This document shows, in pieces, positions 45,370 to 53,333 of a stretch of 64,000 nucleotides of DNA. Below the pieces are notes generated by a model. It was not told the origin of the DNA. It searched no databases and saw only the letters and a program-made list of their open reading frames with translations. Position 1 is the stretch's first letter, and each line of letters begins with the position of its first letter. A program made the position numbers and the translations under genes. The DNA comes from Christensenellaceae bacterium. Lineage in GTDB: Bacteria; Bacillota; Clostridia; Christensenellales; UBA1750. The stretch covers positions 124,001 through 188,000 of the forward strand of contig JAITGM010000010.1 in assembly GCA_031280685.1 (NCBI GenBank), in the 5' to 3' direction.

Positions 45370-45588
45370 TTATGGAAGGATTCCGTTCATCGCCTTCAGC
45401 TTAAAATCCGCTTTCCACGATGCCCAAAACGCCATCACCCCGATCAGCGATACAAAACCCCGAAGCAGAATATGAAAATTCGAGTCGCTTTCGATTCCGT
45501 TCGCTAGCTGAATCCCGCTGCTGATGAGCGTAGCGGCGCCAAAAATCGCGCAAAACAGGATTGCCCCCGTCAAGACGGTCTTTTTCAT
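45370..45588 (-). CDS. Small two-helix membrane protein
   Basis: 72 residues with two hydrophobic segments (VLTGAILFCAIFGAATLISSG; FHILLRGFVSLIGVMAFWAS) and a basic end. GGAGGAG ribosome site 7 bases before ATG, 35 bases after the PBP2 gene. Family unknown. A hairpin with TTTTTTT (45343-45368, minus strand) follows and may terminate the mre transcript. Confidence 0.65.
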   Translation of the reverse strand: MKKTVLTGAILFCAIFGAATLISSGIQLANGIESDSNFHILLRGFVSLIGVMAFWASWKADFKLKAMNGILP

Positions 45589-45623
45589 CGTAACTCCTCC
45601 TCACAGCCCTTCGCCCTAAGCGT

Positions 45624-48143
45624 CTAGGGCAGCAGTTCCCCTTCGCGCATCACGGCCTCCGCGCCCCGATCCTGGTACTGCTCTAAAAAGGTGCGGAAGA
45701 CGTTCTGGCAGGTCAGCGAGGCGGAAGCGCCCTTGTAGCCGTTCTCGACGAAGACTGCGATGGCGATCTCAGGCTCATCAAAGGGGGTAAAGCCCACAAA
45801 CCAGGCATTGTTTTCAAGGTCGATCTGGTTTTTCTGGGCCGTGCCCGTCTTTGCGCCGATCATTTGCTTGTATTGGCTTGGGTAGTCGTCCCAGTAGTGC
45901 GCCGCGGTGCCGCCGTCTTCGGCGCTGATCACGCCGTGCATGCCGTCGCGGATGACCTTGAGGTAGTCCTCGGCGCCCAAAATCTCCTCCACAACCACCG
46001 GCGTCTTTTCCAGAACGACCTTGCCGTCGCGCGCGAGGATGGAGTCCACGATCTGGGCCTGCAGCACCGTGCCGCCATTGGCGATTGCGGAAACGTAGCG
46101 CGCCACGCCGATCGGCGTCAGCTCCGTGATCGACTGGCCGATGCCCGTGAGCACGGTTTCGTTCCGGTTCCACTTGATTTCGCGCAAGTAATTGGTGATG
46201 GTGTTGATCATGCCGTGGCTGTGGATTTCGTAGGTGCTCAGGCCAAGCTCGCTTCGCAGCACGCTTTCCATCGCGCTTTGCTGGTTCACGATGCCTATGT
46301 CGTCCCCATCGGCCAGCACGAGGTCCATCAGCCTTTTCACGGTGCGTTCCATGCCCTCTTCGTTGGTCAAAGTGCGGCCCAGGCTCTCGCTCACCGCATT
46401 GAGGTGCTGCAGCAGCCCGTGGGCTACCAGAACCGTCTTGCCGACCCGCTGACCGGTGATGGGTAGGCTCGAATCATAGAGCAGATTCTGGTTGCCCACG
46501 CTGCCGGTCACTTCGCCGGGCAGTTCCACGCCGGTGGGCGAGGTCAGCCCCAGGCGCGAAGCCCAGCCGACCAATTTATCGATCCCAAGGCGGTTGGTGA
46601 CATTATAAAAGTAGTAGTTGCACGAGTCGATGATGGCCTGTTGCGCGTTCATGTGCTGGTGGGCGTTCTCGTGGTGGGACTTCCAGCACTTGGGCGAATA
46701 GGCGTCGTCCGCCGCGAGGATGAAGTGCCCCTTTTGGGCGCTGAGCGCGCTTTCATCCATGGAATTGATCTGTTCGCCCACCGTCACCACGCCTTCCATC
46801 AGGCCGGCAAGCCCCGTGGCCATCTTAAAGACCGAGCCTGGCGCCGCCTTGGCCGAAATGGCGCGGTTGAGGAGCGGCGAGGTCGGGATGTTGTATTTCA
46901 GGGCGTATTCCTCGGTCGTCATGCCGCGAATAAAGTCGTTGGGGTCGTAATCGGGGAAGGAGCACATCGCCAAAATCTCGCCGGTTTTCACGTTCATGAC
47001 CACCGCCGCGCCGGACTGGGCCAGCTTGATGGGCCGGCTGCCGTCCCCGGTTTCGCTAAAGTAGTTCAGCAGCGCCTTGCTATCGCTGTTGTTTTCGATT
47101 TGATCCACGGCGATATCCCTCGCCTGCTGGATATTCGTGGCCAGCGATTCTTCAAGGATGCGCTGCAGGTTGATATCTATGGTGGTAACGACGTTATTGC
47201 CATCCATCGGAGCGATATACGAAAGCTCCCTCGTCACCGCGCCGTTGGCGTCCACCTCCACCTGCTTTTTGCCCTGCCTGTAGGAAACACTGCCCGTGAG
47301 CTGATCCTCCATCGTGCTCTCGATCCCGGCCACGCCCACGCGGTCGTCGGCTGAGTAGCCCTTTGAAAGGTAGTCCTGCATCTTCTCATCGCTGATGGAG
47401 CCCGTATAGCCAAGGATGTGCGAGGCGGTCGTGCCCCGGGGGTAGACGCGGTAGCTGCTCTCTGCGATCGAAACGCCGGTGAGCTCCACCGCCGCGGCCG
47501 AAATCTCGGCCACGGTGTTAAAGTCCACGTTGATGGCGATCTTCACCGGTTTGGCCAGGAAGGCGTTCATCTGGATTTGCTGCCAGAGCGAGAGGATTTT
47601 CATCTGCGTGTCGTACTCCTCGCCCTCGATGCCGTAGCGCGCGGTCAGCGTGGCGAAAAGATCCTCGGTCTTCACGCTGCTCACATAGAAATTCCCGCGC
47701 CAGAGCTTCTCTCTGGCGACGAAGGTGTCGGCGTTCGAGGTCAAAAAGTCAAAATAGCTCTCGCCCTCCTCGTTCTTCTTGAGCGAAAAGCCAGAAACCG
47801 TATGCCCGCCATGGCTTTCGACGATGTCTATGATGCGCTGAAGGCTCCGCGTATACTCGAGCAGGTCCTCCGCCTTGCGGCGCGAGGGGTCGCGATAGAA
47901 CTCCACGTCGTAGCTATCCTTATCGTAGGCCAGAACCACGCCGTTTCGGTCGAGGATCATCCCGCGGTGGCCCTTGAGCGTATAGGTCTTGTTCTTCTTG
48001 CTCTCCGCAATGGCGTAGTATTCGGAGCCGTCGCGCATCTGCAAGAGCGCGAGCTGCCCCACGATCATGGCAAAAAACAGGGCCACCAGCACCGCGACCG
48101 ACACGTAGCGCCGCCTGCGCACCCTTTCCATTCTCGCTTCCAT
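45624..48143 (-). CDS. mrdA: Penicillin-binding protein 2 (class B transpeptidase of the elongasome)
   Basis: Cross-links peptidoglycan during side-wall growth with MreBCD. The 839 residues have one membrane anchor (about 13-33, VAVLVALFFAMIVGQLALLQ), a dimerisation domain (LKGHRGMILDRNGVVLAYDK), and transpeptidase motifs SVFK (Ser near 438), SCN (near 505) and KTG (near 765, GAKTGTAQ). It is longer than enteric PBP2, mainly in the region between the dimerisation and catalytic domains. Downstream of mreD, 15 bases apart. It could be called PBP2/SpoVD family; the mre context favours the elongation enzyme. Confidence 0.93.
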   Translation of the reverse strand: MEARMERVRRRRYVSVAVLVALFFAMIVGQLALLQMRDGSEYYAIAESKKNKTYTLKGHRGMILDRNGVVLAYDKDSYDVEFYRDPSRRKAEDLLEYTRSLQRIIDIVESHGGHTVSGFSLKKNEEGESYFDFLTSNADTFVAREKLWRGNFYVSSVKTEDLFATLTARYGIEGEEYDTQMKILSLWQQIQMNAFLAKPVKIAINVDFNTVAEISAAAVELTGVSIAESSYRVYPRGTTASHILGYTGSISDEKMQDYLSKGYSADDRVGVAGIESTMEDQLTGSVSYRQGKKQVEVDANGAVTRELSYIAPMDGNNVVTTIDINLQRILEESLATNIQQARDIAVDQIENNSDSKALLNYFSETGDGSRPIKLAQSGAAVVMNVKTGEILAMCSFPDYDPNDFIRGMTTEEYALKYNIPTSPLLNRAISAKAAPGSVFKMATGLAGLMEGVVTVGEQINSMDESALSAQKGHFILAADDAYSPKCWKSHHENAHQHMNAQQAIIDSCNYYFYNVTNRLGIDKLVGWASRLGLTSPTGVELPGEVTGSVGNQNLLYDSSLPITGQRVGKTVLVAHGLLQHLNAVSESLGRTLTNEEGMERTVKRLMDLVLADGDDIGIVNQQSAMESVLRSELGLSTYEIHSHGMINTITNYLREIKWNRNETVLTGIGQSITELTPIGVARYVSAIANGGTVLQAQIVDSILARDGKVVLEKTPVVVEEILGAEDYLKVIRDGMHGVISAEDGGTAAHYWDDYPSQYKQMIGAKTGTAQKNQIDLENNAWFVGFTPFDEPEIAIAVFVENGYKGASASLTCQNVFRTFLEQYQDRGAEAVMREGELLP

Positions 48144-48158
48144 TCGAAACCCCCCGTT

Positions 48159-48662
48159 CTAGAGCCGCCCTCTTCTTTGACGCGAGAAAAGATCTCCGCC
48201 GTAAAGCTTCGAGAGCAGGAAATACAGGCCCAAAAAGGCGCCGGCGCTGATCAGGCAATGGAGCAGGGCCTTCAAGAGCGCGGCGCCCCAGGCGATTTGC
48301 ACATCCATGAAGAAAAGATAGGCGAGGGCGTAGCCTTCTTTTAGGAGCGCGGCCAGCAAAAAGCAAAGTCCGGGCAAAAGCCATTGGTCAAAGCGCATGA
48401 CGACTGCGAAATAGCCGCAAAGGAAGGCGGAAAAGAAGTAGGCGGCGGAATAAAAGCCCATGTGGCCAAACAGCGCGTCCAGCCCGATGCCCGCGGCCAG
48501 GCCAAAGAGTGCCCCGCGCCACGCCCCCTGCAGGATGGCCAGCGCGCAGACGACGGCCAGCAACAAATCGGGCTCCAGCCCGCGAAGGTTCAGCAGGCCG
48601 GCCACCGCTGCCTCAAAAAAGAAGGCAAGCGCCACAAGCAGGATGCTGGCTGGCAATCTCAC
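48159..48662 (-). CDS. mreD: Rod-shape determining protein MreD
   Basis: A 167-residue membrane protein of about five helices: ASILLVALAFFFEAAVAGLL, DLLLAVVCALAILQGAWRGA, LFGLAAGIGLDALFGHMGFY, LPGLCFLLAALLKEGYALAY. It overlaps mreC by four bases. Part of the elongasome. Confidence 0.92.
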   Translation of the reverse strand: MRLPASILLVALAFFFEAAVAGLLNLRGLEPDLLLAVVCALAILQGAWRGALFGLAAGIGLDALFGHMGFYSAAYFFSAFLCGYFAVVMRFDQWLLPGLCFLLAALLKEGYALAYLFFMDVQIAWGAALLKALLHCLISAGAFLGLYFLLSKLYGGDLFSRQRRGRL

Positions 48663-49516
48663 GGCGCGGCACCCCCCGGGCTTAGGCGCATGACCAGCAC
48701 CTCTTCCAGGTGGCTAAAATCGGCGGCTGGGTCGAGCACTACATAGCGCTCGTTGCCCACCTGGTCGCGGCTGATGGAGCGCACCGTGCCGATGAACAGC
48801 CCCTTGGGGTATATCCCGTCCAGCCCCGAGCTAATCACCCTGTCGCCAGGCTGCAGCTCCGCGCCTGCCGGGAGGAAGTGCATCTGCAAAAGCTCGTCGC
48901 GGTCGGTCAAATACAGGCCGCCCTGGGCCACGCCATTGTCTCTCGTGCGCTCGACCAGGGCGGCCGCCGCGCTCCTTGAGTCGATCAACGCCATAACCAC
49001 CGCGCTCGAATCGTAGACCTGCAAAACCCGCCCCACCAGCCCTGCGGCGCTAAGCACCACGTCATCCTTGGAAACGCCCTGCAGCAGCCCCTTATCTATG
49101 GTGAAGCTCTCAAACCAGCCCCCCGGCTCCTTGCCGCTCACCCGCGCCGCGATCAGGTCATATTCCGGCAGCTGCCCGGCGGCGTTTAGCAGCGCGCGCA
49201 GGCGCTCGTTCTCGCTTTCGAGTTCGTGCATCCGCAAAAGATCCTGCTCGATGAGCTTTTTCTCTTCGCCCAGCTCGTCGAGCTGCTGGGTAAGCTCCAT
49301 CTGCGTGCGCCTTTGCTGCGCCGCCGAAAAGCCCGCGTTCACCAGCCCGCTTACGGCGCGCTGCGCGGGCAGAATCACCCTTGCGACGAGGGAATTGACG
49401 AAGGGGATCTCGACCAGGCCCGTCGTGCTCACCCCAAAGAGGGCGATCAGCAAACAGGCCGCGGCGGCGGCCCCGATCAGAAAAATTTTACGGCTTCCGC
49501 CGCCAAATCCGTTCAT
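48659..49516 (-). CDS. mreC: Rod-shape determining protein MreC
   Basis: Links MreB filaments to cell-wall enzymes. The 285 residues show an N-terminal membrane anchor (IFLIGAAAAACLLIALFGVS), a coiled coil (ELTQQLDELGEEKKLIEQDL), and the beta-barrel domain with SAAGLVGRVLQVYDSSAVVM and LDGIYPKGLFIGTVRSI. Six bases after mreB. Confidence 0.95.
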   Translation of the reverse strand: MNGFGGGSRKIFLIGAAAAACLLIALFGVSTTGLVEIPFVNSLVARVILPAQRAVSGLVNAGFSAAQQRRTQMELTQQLDELGEEKKLIEQDLLRMHELESENERLRALLNAAGQLPEYDLIAARVSGKEPGGWFESFTIDKGLLQGVSKDDVVLSAAGLVGRVLQVYDSSAVVMALIDSRSAAAALVERTRDNGVAQGGLYLTDRDELLQMHFLPAGAELQPGDRVISSGLDGIYPKGLFIGTVRSISRDQVGNERYVVLDPAADFSHLEEVLVMRLSPGGAAP

Positions 49517-49522
49517 TTTTTG

Positions 49523-50563
49523 TTATTTCCAATCCTCAGCCTGGCTCGTGATGACCTTGAGGCGCGGCACATCGGCAGCCAGGATGCCCGCGCCGAGCGC
49601 CACGCAGTCCAGCGGCTGCTCAGAGAGCACCACCGGCATGCCCGTGGCGTTCGCGACCAAAATATCCATGCCCGAAAGCAGGGCCCCGCCGCCGGTTAGG
49701 TAGATGCCGGACTCCATGATGTCAGCCGCAATCTCGGGCGGGGTGTTTTCAAGGCAATTCCTCAGCGCGTTGACGATCACGGAAAGCGGTTCGTGCAGGG
49801 CCTCGGTGATCTGCTCGTTGGTGATGGCCACCGTGTGCGGCAGGCCCGTGATCAGATCCCGCCCGTGCACCTGCGCGCTTTCGCGCCTGCGGGTCGAGAT
49901 CGCCGAGCCGATGCCGATCTTGACCTCTTCGGCCGTTCTTTCGCCGACGAGCAGATTGTATTCGTTGCGCAGGTAGTTGATGATGGCTTCGTCCATCTTC
50001 TGGCCGCCGCAGCGCACGGAGCCGGCCGTGACGATGCCGTTCATCGAGATCACTGCGATCTCGCTCGTGCCGCCGCCAATATCCACCACCATGCAGCCCT
50101 TGGCATCGCCCACCGGCAGGCCGGCGCCGATCGCGGCGGCCATAGGCTCGACCACGATGTGCACGCTGCGCGCGCCCGCGTTGCGCACGGCCTCCAAAAC
50201 GGCCCTTCGCTCCACCGGGGTGATGCTGTAGGGCACGCAGACCACCACGCGGGGCTTGAAGATCGGCACCGAAAAATCGTTCGCCTTTTGGAGCAAATAC
50301 TTAATCATGAGCTGCGCCGCGTCAAAGTCCGCGATCACACCCTCGTTCATGGGCCGAACCGCGCGGATGGCCTCCGGCGTCCTGCCCAGCATGGTCTTGG
50401 CATCCTCGCCCACAGCCACGACCTCGCGCCGGGGTTCCACCTTCACGGCCACCATCGCGGGCTCGCGCAGGGCAACGCCCTGGCCCGCGATGCTGATCGC
50501 GACGTTCGCCGTGCCAAGATCCAGCCCAATATTCTTGCTCATGAATCTAACGCCAAAGGCCAT
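49523..50563 (-). CDS. mreB: Rod-shape determining protein MreB
   Basis: Actin-like filament that guides side-wall synthesis. The 346 residues have phosphate-1 (NIGLDLGTANVAISIAG), phosphate-2 (GCMVVDIGGGTSEIAVISMN), IVVEPMAAAIGAGLPV and the adenosine motif GIYLTGGGALLSGMDILVAN. ATG at 50563 has GGGAGGG about 10 bases upstream; the internal ATG seven codons on lacks a ribosome site. Confidence 0.96.
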   Translation of the reverse strand: MAFGVRFMSKNIGLDLGTANVAISIAGQGVALREPAMVAVKVEPRREVVAVGEDAKTMLGRTPEAIRAVRPMNEGVIADFDAAQLMIKYLLQKANDFSVPIFKPRVVVCVPYSITPVERRAVLEAVRNAGARSVHIVVEPMAAAIGAGLPVGDAKGCMVVDIGGGTSEIAVISMNGIVTAGSVRCGGQKMDEAIINYLRNEYNLLVGERTAEEVKIGIGSAISTRRRESAQVHGRDLITGLPHTVAITNEQITEALHEPLSVIVNALRNCLENTPPEIAADIMESGIYLTGGGALLSGMDILVANATGMPVVLSEQPLDCVALGAGILAADVPRLKVITSQAEDWK

Positions 50564-50633
50564 TGCTTTGTTTCCCTCCGCCCGCTCTTTAAAATCGCCG
50601 TTTTTAGCTAAAAAGTCCGGAATTTTCTTAATT

Positions 50634-51209
50634 TCAGGGCCTCCAGAGGCCAAATTCCATTTCCCCGAGCATCGCCCTGAGCGCAAAGAGCGAAAGGCCC
50701 ATCACCGCGAAGTAATCGCCCTCAATCCCTTCCACCAGGCTGCCGCCAAGGCCCTGAATGGCGTAGGCGCCGGCCTTATCCATCGGCTCGCCGCTCCTTA
50801 CATAGGCACAAATCTCGCCTTCGCTCAAGTTCCCCATGCGCACCTTCGCCGTAACCGTCTTTTGGAGGCTTTTGCCCGTTCCTGCATCGAACAGGCACAT
50901 GCCCGTGTGCACCAGATGCCATCTGCCCGCAAGGCGGGCCAGCATTCGGGCTGCCTCTTCTTCATCCTTGGGCTTGCCCAGCGCCTGCCCGTCCACATCC
51001 ACCAAGGTGTCAGCCCCGAGGATCAACCCCTCGCGGCGCCCCTTCGCGGCTGCCGCCGCCTTGCGCCCGGCCAGCAGGGCAACCCGCTCCGCGGGCGGGC
51101 CTTCCGCGCTTTCGTCCACATCGGCGGGGCTAAGCTCATATTCAAGGCCCAGCATCTCTAAAAGCTGCCTTCTGCGGGGCGAAGCCGAGGCTAAAATCAG
51201 CCGCCGCAA
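50634..51209 (-). CDS. maf: Maf-like nucleotide pyrophosphatase
   Basis: Hydrolyses non-canonical or excess nucleoside triphosphates (dTTP/UTP type). The 191 residues begin RRLILASASPRRRQLLEMLG, then GLILGADTLVDVDGQALGKP and YAIQGLGGSLVEGIEGDYFA. Often beside mreB in Firmicutes, as here. Confidence 0.94.
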   Translation of the reverse strand: MRRLILASASPRRRQLLEMLGLEYELSPADVDESAEGPPAERVALLAGRKAAAAAKGRREGLILGADTLVDVDGQALGKPKDEEEAARMLARLAGRWHLVHTGMCLFDAGTGKSLQKTVTAKVRMGNLSEGEICAYVRSGEPMDKAGAYAIQGLGGSLVEGIEGDYFAVMGLSLFALRAMLGEMEFGLWRP

Positions 51210-51488
51210 TTACTTTCTACCCCGGAAGCGCCAATAGCATAAAATCGCCAGCACAACGCCGATCATCGAGCCTAAATTCATGCGCAAGGCGAGGCCGAAG
51301 GTCAGCGTCAGCACGCTCATGTCCAGCACCCAGGGCGCCGCGGTCGTGCCAATTTCCAGGCTAAAACCCAGCGCCTCAGGCATGTGGGGCGCGAGCAGCA
51401 GCCACAGGATCGAGCCCAGAATCGCCCCCATGAACACGAACAGCAAAAAGATGCCCACCGAGATCTTTCGCAAGCGACGCGCCTCCAT
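51210..51488 (-). CDS. DUF4321 family membrane protein
   Basis: 92 residues with two or three membrane segments (ISVGIFLLFVFMGAILGSIL; LTFGLALRMNLGSMIGVVLA) and the terminal YWRFRGRK characteristic of DUF4321. Function unknown. It abuts maf and is first in the maf-mre transcript. Confidence 0.8.
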   Translation of the reverse strand: MEARRLRKISVGIFLLFVFMGAILGSILWLLLAPHMPEALGFSLEIGTTAAPWVLDMSVLTLTFGLALRMNLGSMIGVVLAILCYWRFRGRK

Positions 51489-51515
51489 TCAGCAAATCTT
51501 GCGGTCTTTGCCGTA

Positions 51516-51524
51516 AGTATAGCA
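51516..51524 (-). promoter_or_regulatory. Extended -10 promoter for the DUF4321-maf-mre transcript
   Basis: On the minus strand TGCTATACT forms an extended -10; the -35 region is poor. About 28 bases before the start codon. Confidence 0.55.
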
Positions 51525-51571
51525 TAAGCGCCCCGAAAACGCACGCGCGGCGCCCGCACAAGTTGCGCTTT

Positions 51572-51600
51572 TTGACCTCGCGCCCAAAATGGGGTATAGT
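51572..51600 (+). promoter_or_regulatory. Sigma-A promoter for the nitroreductase-comF genes
   Basis: TTGACC, a 17-base spacer and TATAGT, 43 bases before the ATG. It lies back to back with the divergent mre promoter. Confidence 0.75.
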
Positions 51601-51643
51601 GTGAGGATGAATTCGCGCGCCGCCTCAAGGAGGGAATGCCGCC

Positions 51644-52498
51644 ATGATTACCCCGGAAGACCGGGCCTTTTGGGAGGCCGCCGTCAACGAACGCCATTCC
51701 TGCAGGAGTTATAAACCGACTTCGGTCGAAAGTGGGGCCATGCAAAGGCTGAAGGCCTTCGCCGCGGGCCTTGCGCTGCCGTTTGACTGGCGGGGCGAGT
51801 TTCGCTTCTTTCAAACCGCCGGGCGCCCCATTGCAAACAACCTAAAGGTTCCTCCCCCTGACGCGGTGGCCTTCCTTTCCGAAACCGATCCCTTAAGCGT
51901 CGCCAAAACCGGCTTCGCCGGCGAGCTCTTGCTGCTCTACGCCACGGGGCTTCAAATCAATAGCTGCTGGTTCGGGCATTATCTTCTTGTTGAGCTTGAG
52001 CGCTGCATGCCGCACCTGGGCGAGCACGCGGCAGGGCCCCTGCCGGCCTTTGGCTACGGGCGGGGCGAAGTGCCGGGCAGGCGCGCCCTCTGCCTTTCGC
52101 CCCTGGGCTATTGGGAAGAAAAGGGCCTGCGCCTGGTCGATCGCCTTTCCTCCGGCCTCATGAGCTTCAAGCGCAAGCCGCTGGGCGCGCTCATGACCGG
52201 CCCGCTCGGCCCGGAGGCCCTTTCGCCCGAACTTCGCCACGCGCTGGAGCTTGCCGTCAAGGCCCCCTCGGCCGCCAACACCCAGCATTGGCGCTTCAAC
52301 GTTTCGGCGGATCAAAAAACCGTGACCGTCGCCTGCCTGCCGGGCTTCCGGCACTTCCGCTGGGAGCATTTCGACATGGACATCGGCATTTGCGCCTCGC
52401 ACCTATGGCTGGGGCTGCGGACGCAAGGCATAAATTGCACGGCCGAGCCGCTTCCGGGGGCTGAGGAAGGGCATATCGCATGGAAATTCTCGCTCTGA
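51644..52498 (+). CDS. Nitroreductase family protein (TM nitroreductase type)
   Basis: An FMN-dependent oxidoreductase of about 284 residues made of two nitroreductase-like halves. Seen: FWEAAVNERHSCRSYKPTSV at the N-terminus, the LLYATGLQINSCWFGHYLLV helix, and ALELAVKAPSAANTQHWRFN in the second half with GICASHLWLGLRTQGI. This follows the putative TM nitroreductase family of Clostridia. Substrate unknown. The stop overlaps comF by 19 bases. Confidence 0.8.
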   Translation: MITPEDRAFWEAAVNERHSCRSYKPTSVESGAMQRLKAFAAGLALPFDWRGEFRFFQTAGRPIANNLKVPPPDAVAFLSETDPLSVAKTGFAGELLLLYATGLQINSCWFGHYLLVELERCMPHLGEHAAGPLPAFGYGRGEVPGRRALCLSPLGYWEEKGLRLVDRLSSGLMSFKRKPLGALMTGPLGPEALSPELRHALELAVKAPSAANTQHWRFNVSADQKTVTVACLPGFRHFRWEHFDMDIGICASHLWLGLRTQGINCTAEPLPGAEEGHIAWKFSL

Positions 52499-53247
52499 CC
52501 AGAGCATGCTGGCGCTGGCTGCTCGATGCGCTCGCCCCAAGGCTTGGCTGCCTTTGCTGCGGCAAGCCTTCCCCCAAAAGCGGCCTTTGCGCGGCCTGCT
52601 TGGCCGAGCTTTCGGCCTTTTTGCCCGAGGATACGCTCTGCCCCGTCTGCGGTGAACCGGGCGACGGAGCGCCTTGCCCGCATTGCGCGGCCCGCCGCCC
52701 GGCCTTCACGGCGGCGCGGGGGCTCTTCGCTTATGAGGGCGCGGCGCGCAGGCTCATCCTGGCCATGAAGTACGAAGGCGAGTACGATATTCCGGCCGAA
52801 TTCTTCGCGTGGCGCTTCAAAAGCTTCCTCGCCCAGGCGAACTGGGAAGTCGATGCCGTCGTGCCGGTGCCCTCCCGCCTTGCGCATCTGCTAAAAACCG
52901 GCTATAATCAAGCCGCAATCCCGGCAAAACGCCTTGCGTCGGCGCTTTCGCTGCCGTTTTGGCCGCACGCGCTTCGGCGGCCCGGCCTTGGAAAAAGCCA
53001 GGTTCCTCTCACGCGCGCACAGCGGCTCGAAAACGCGCGCGGCGCCTTTTTGCCTGGCACGCAGGCCAAAAAGCTAAAGGGCAGGCGCGTTTTGCTCATC
53101 GATGATGTGCTCACCACCGGCGCCACGGCCAATGCCTGCGCCGAGGTTCTGCTCGCGCTCGGCGCGAGTTCCGTCCATGTGCTCTGCGCCGCCCGGAGCC
53201 TTCTTCAGGGCGACAGACCCAGCGATCATGAACAAACTTTGGTCTGA
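52480..53247 (+). CDS. comF: ComF family phosphoribosyltransferase-like protein
   Basis: Helps pull transforming DNA in competent bacteria. The 255 residues have an N-terminal zinc region with four CxxC pairs (CLCCGKP..LCAACL; CPVCGEP..CPHCAA) and the phosphoribosyltransferase core VVPVPSRLAHLLKTGYNQA, with the PRPP loop RVLLIDDVLTTGATANACAE. comEC is also in this window, so parts of the DNA-uptake machinery are present. Confidence 0.88.
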   Translation: MEILALTRACWRWLLDALAPRLGCLCCGKPSPKSGLCAACLAELSAFLPEDTLCPVCGEPGDGAPCPHCAARRPAFTAARGLFAYEGAARRLILAMKYEGEYDIPAEFFAWRFKSFLAQANWEVDAVVPVPSRLAHLLKTGYNQAAIPAKRLASALSLPFWPHALRRPGLGKSQVPLTRAQRLENARGAFLPGTQAKKLKGRRVLLIDDVLTTGATANACAEVLLALGASSVHVLCAARSLLQGDRPSDHEQTLV

Positions 53248-53273
53248 TTTATTTGAAAGGAGCTGATCTTCCT

Positions 53274-53303
53274 ATGCGCAAAACCATCCTCTTGCCCGCA
53301 TAA
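53274..53303 (+). CDS. Nine-codon leader peptide upstream of the ABC-F gene
   Basis: ATG CGC AAA ACC ATC CTC TTG reads MRKTILLPA with CCC GCA TAA at the end. AAAGGAG precedes it by 10 bases. It is in the same frame as the ABC-F gene, which begins 30 bases after its stop. Short leader peptides of this sort precede many ribosome-protection genes and act by antibiotic-induced stalling. Confidence 0.45.
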   Translation: MRKTILLPA

Positions 53304-53306
53304 CCG

Positions 53307-53332
53307 CGTTCCGCCACGGGACGCAAAAGGAG
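53307..53332 (+). promoter_or_regulatory. Attenuator-like hairpin next to the ABC-F ribosome site
   Basis: GCGTTCC (53307-53313) pairs with GGGACGC (53319-53325) around GCCAC, with AAAAGGAG directly following. It stands between the leader peptide and the ABC-F start, where a stalled ribosome on the leader could change access. Confidence 0.4.
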
Positions 53333-53333
53333 T

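Noticed and set aside
45370-45588. Small membrane protein as a toxin of a toxin-antitoxin pair
   Set aside because: No antitoxin partner or antisense RNA promoter is visible, and it follows PBP2 closely like an operon member.
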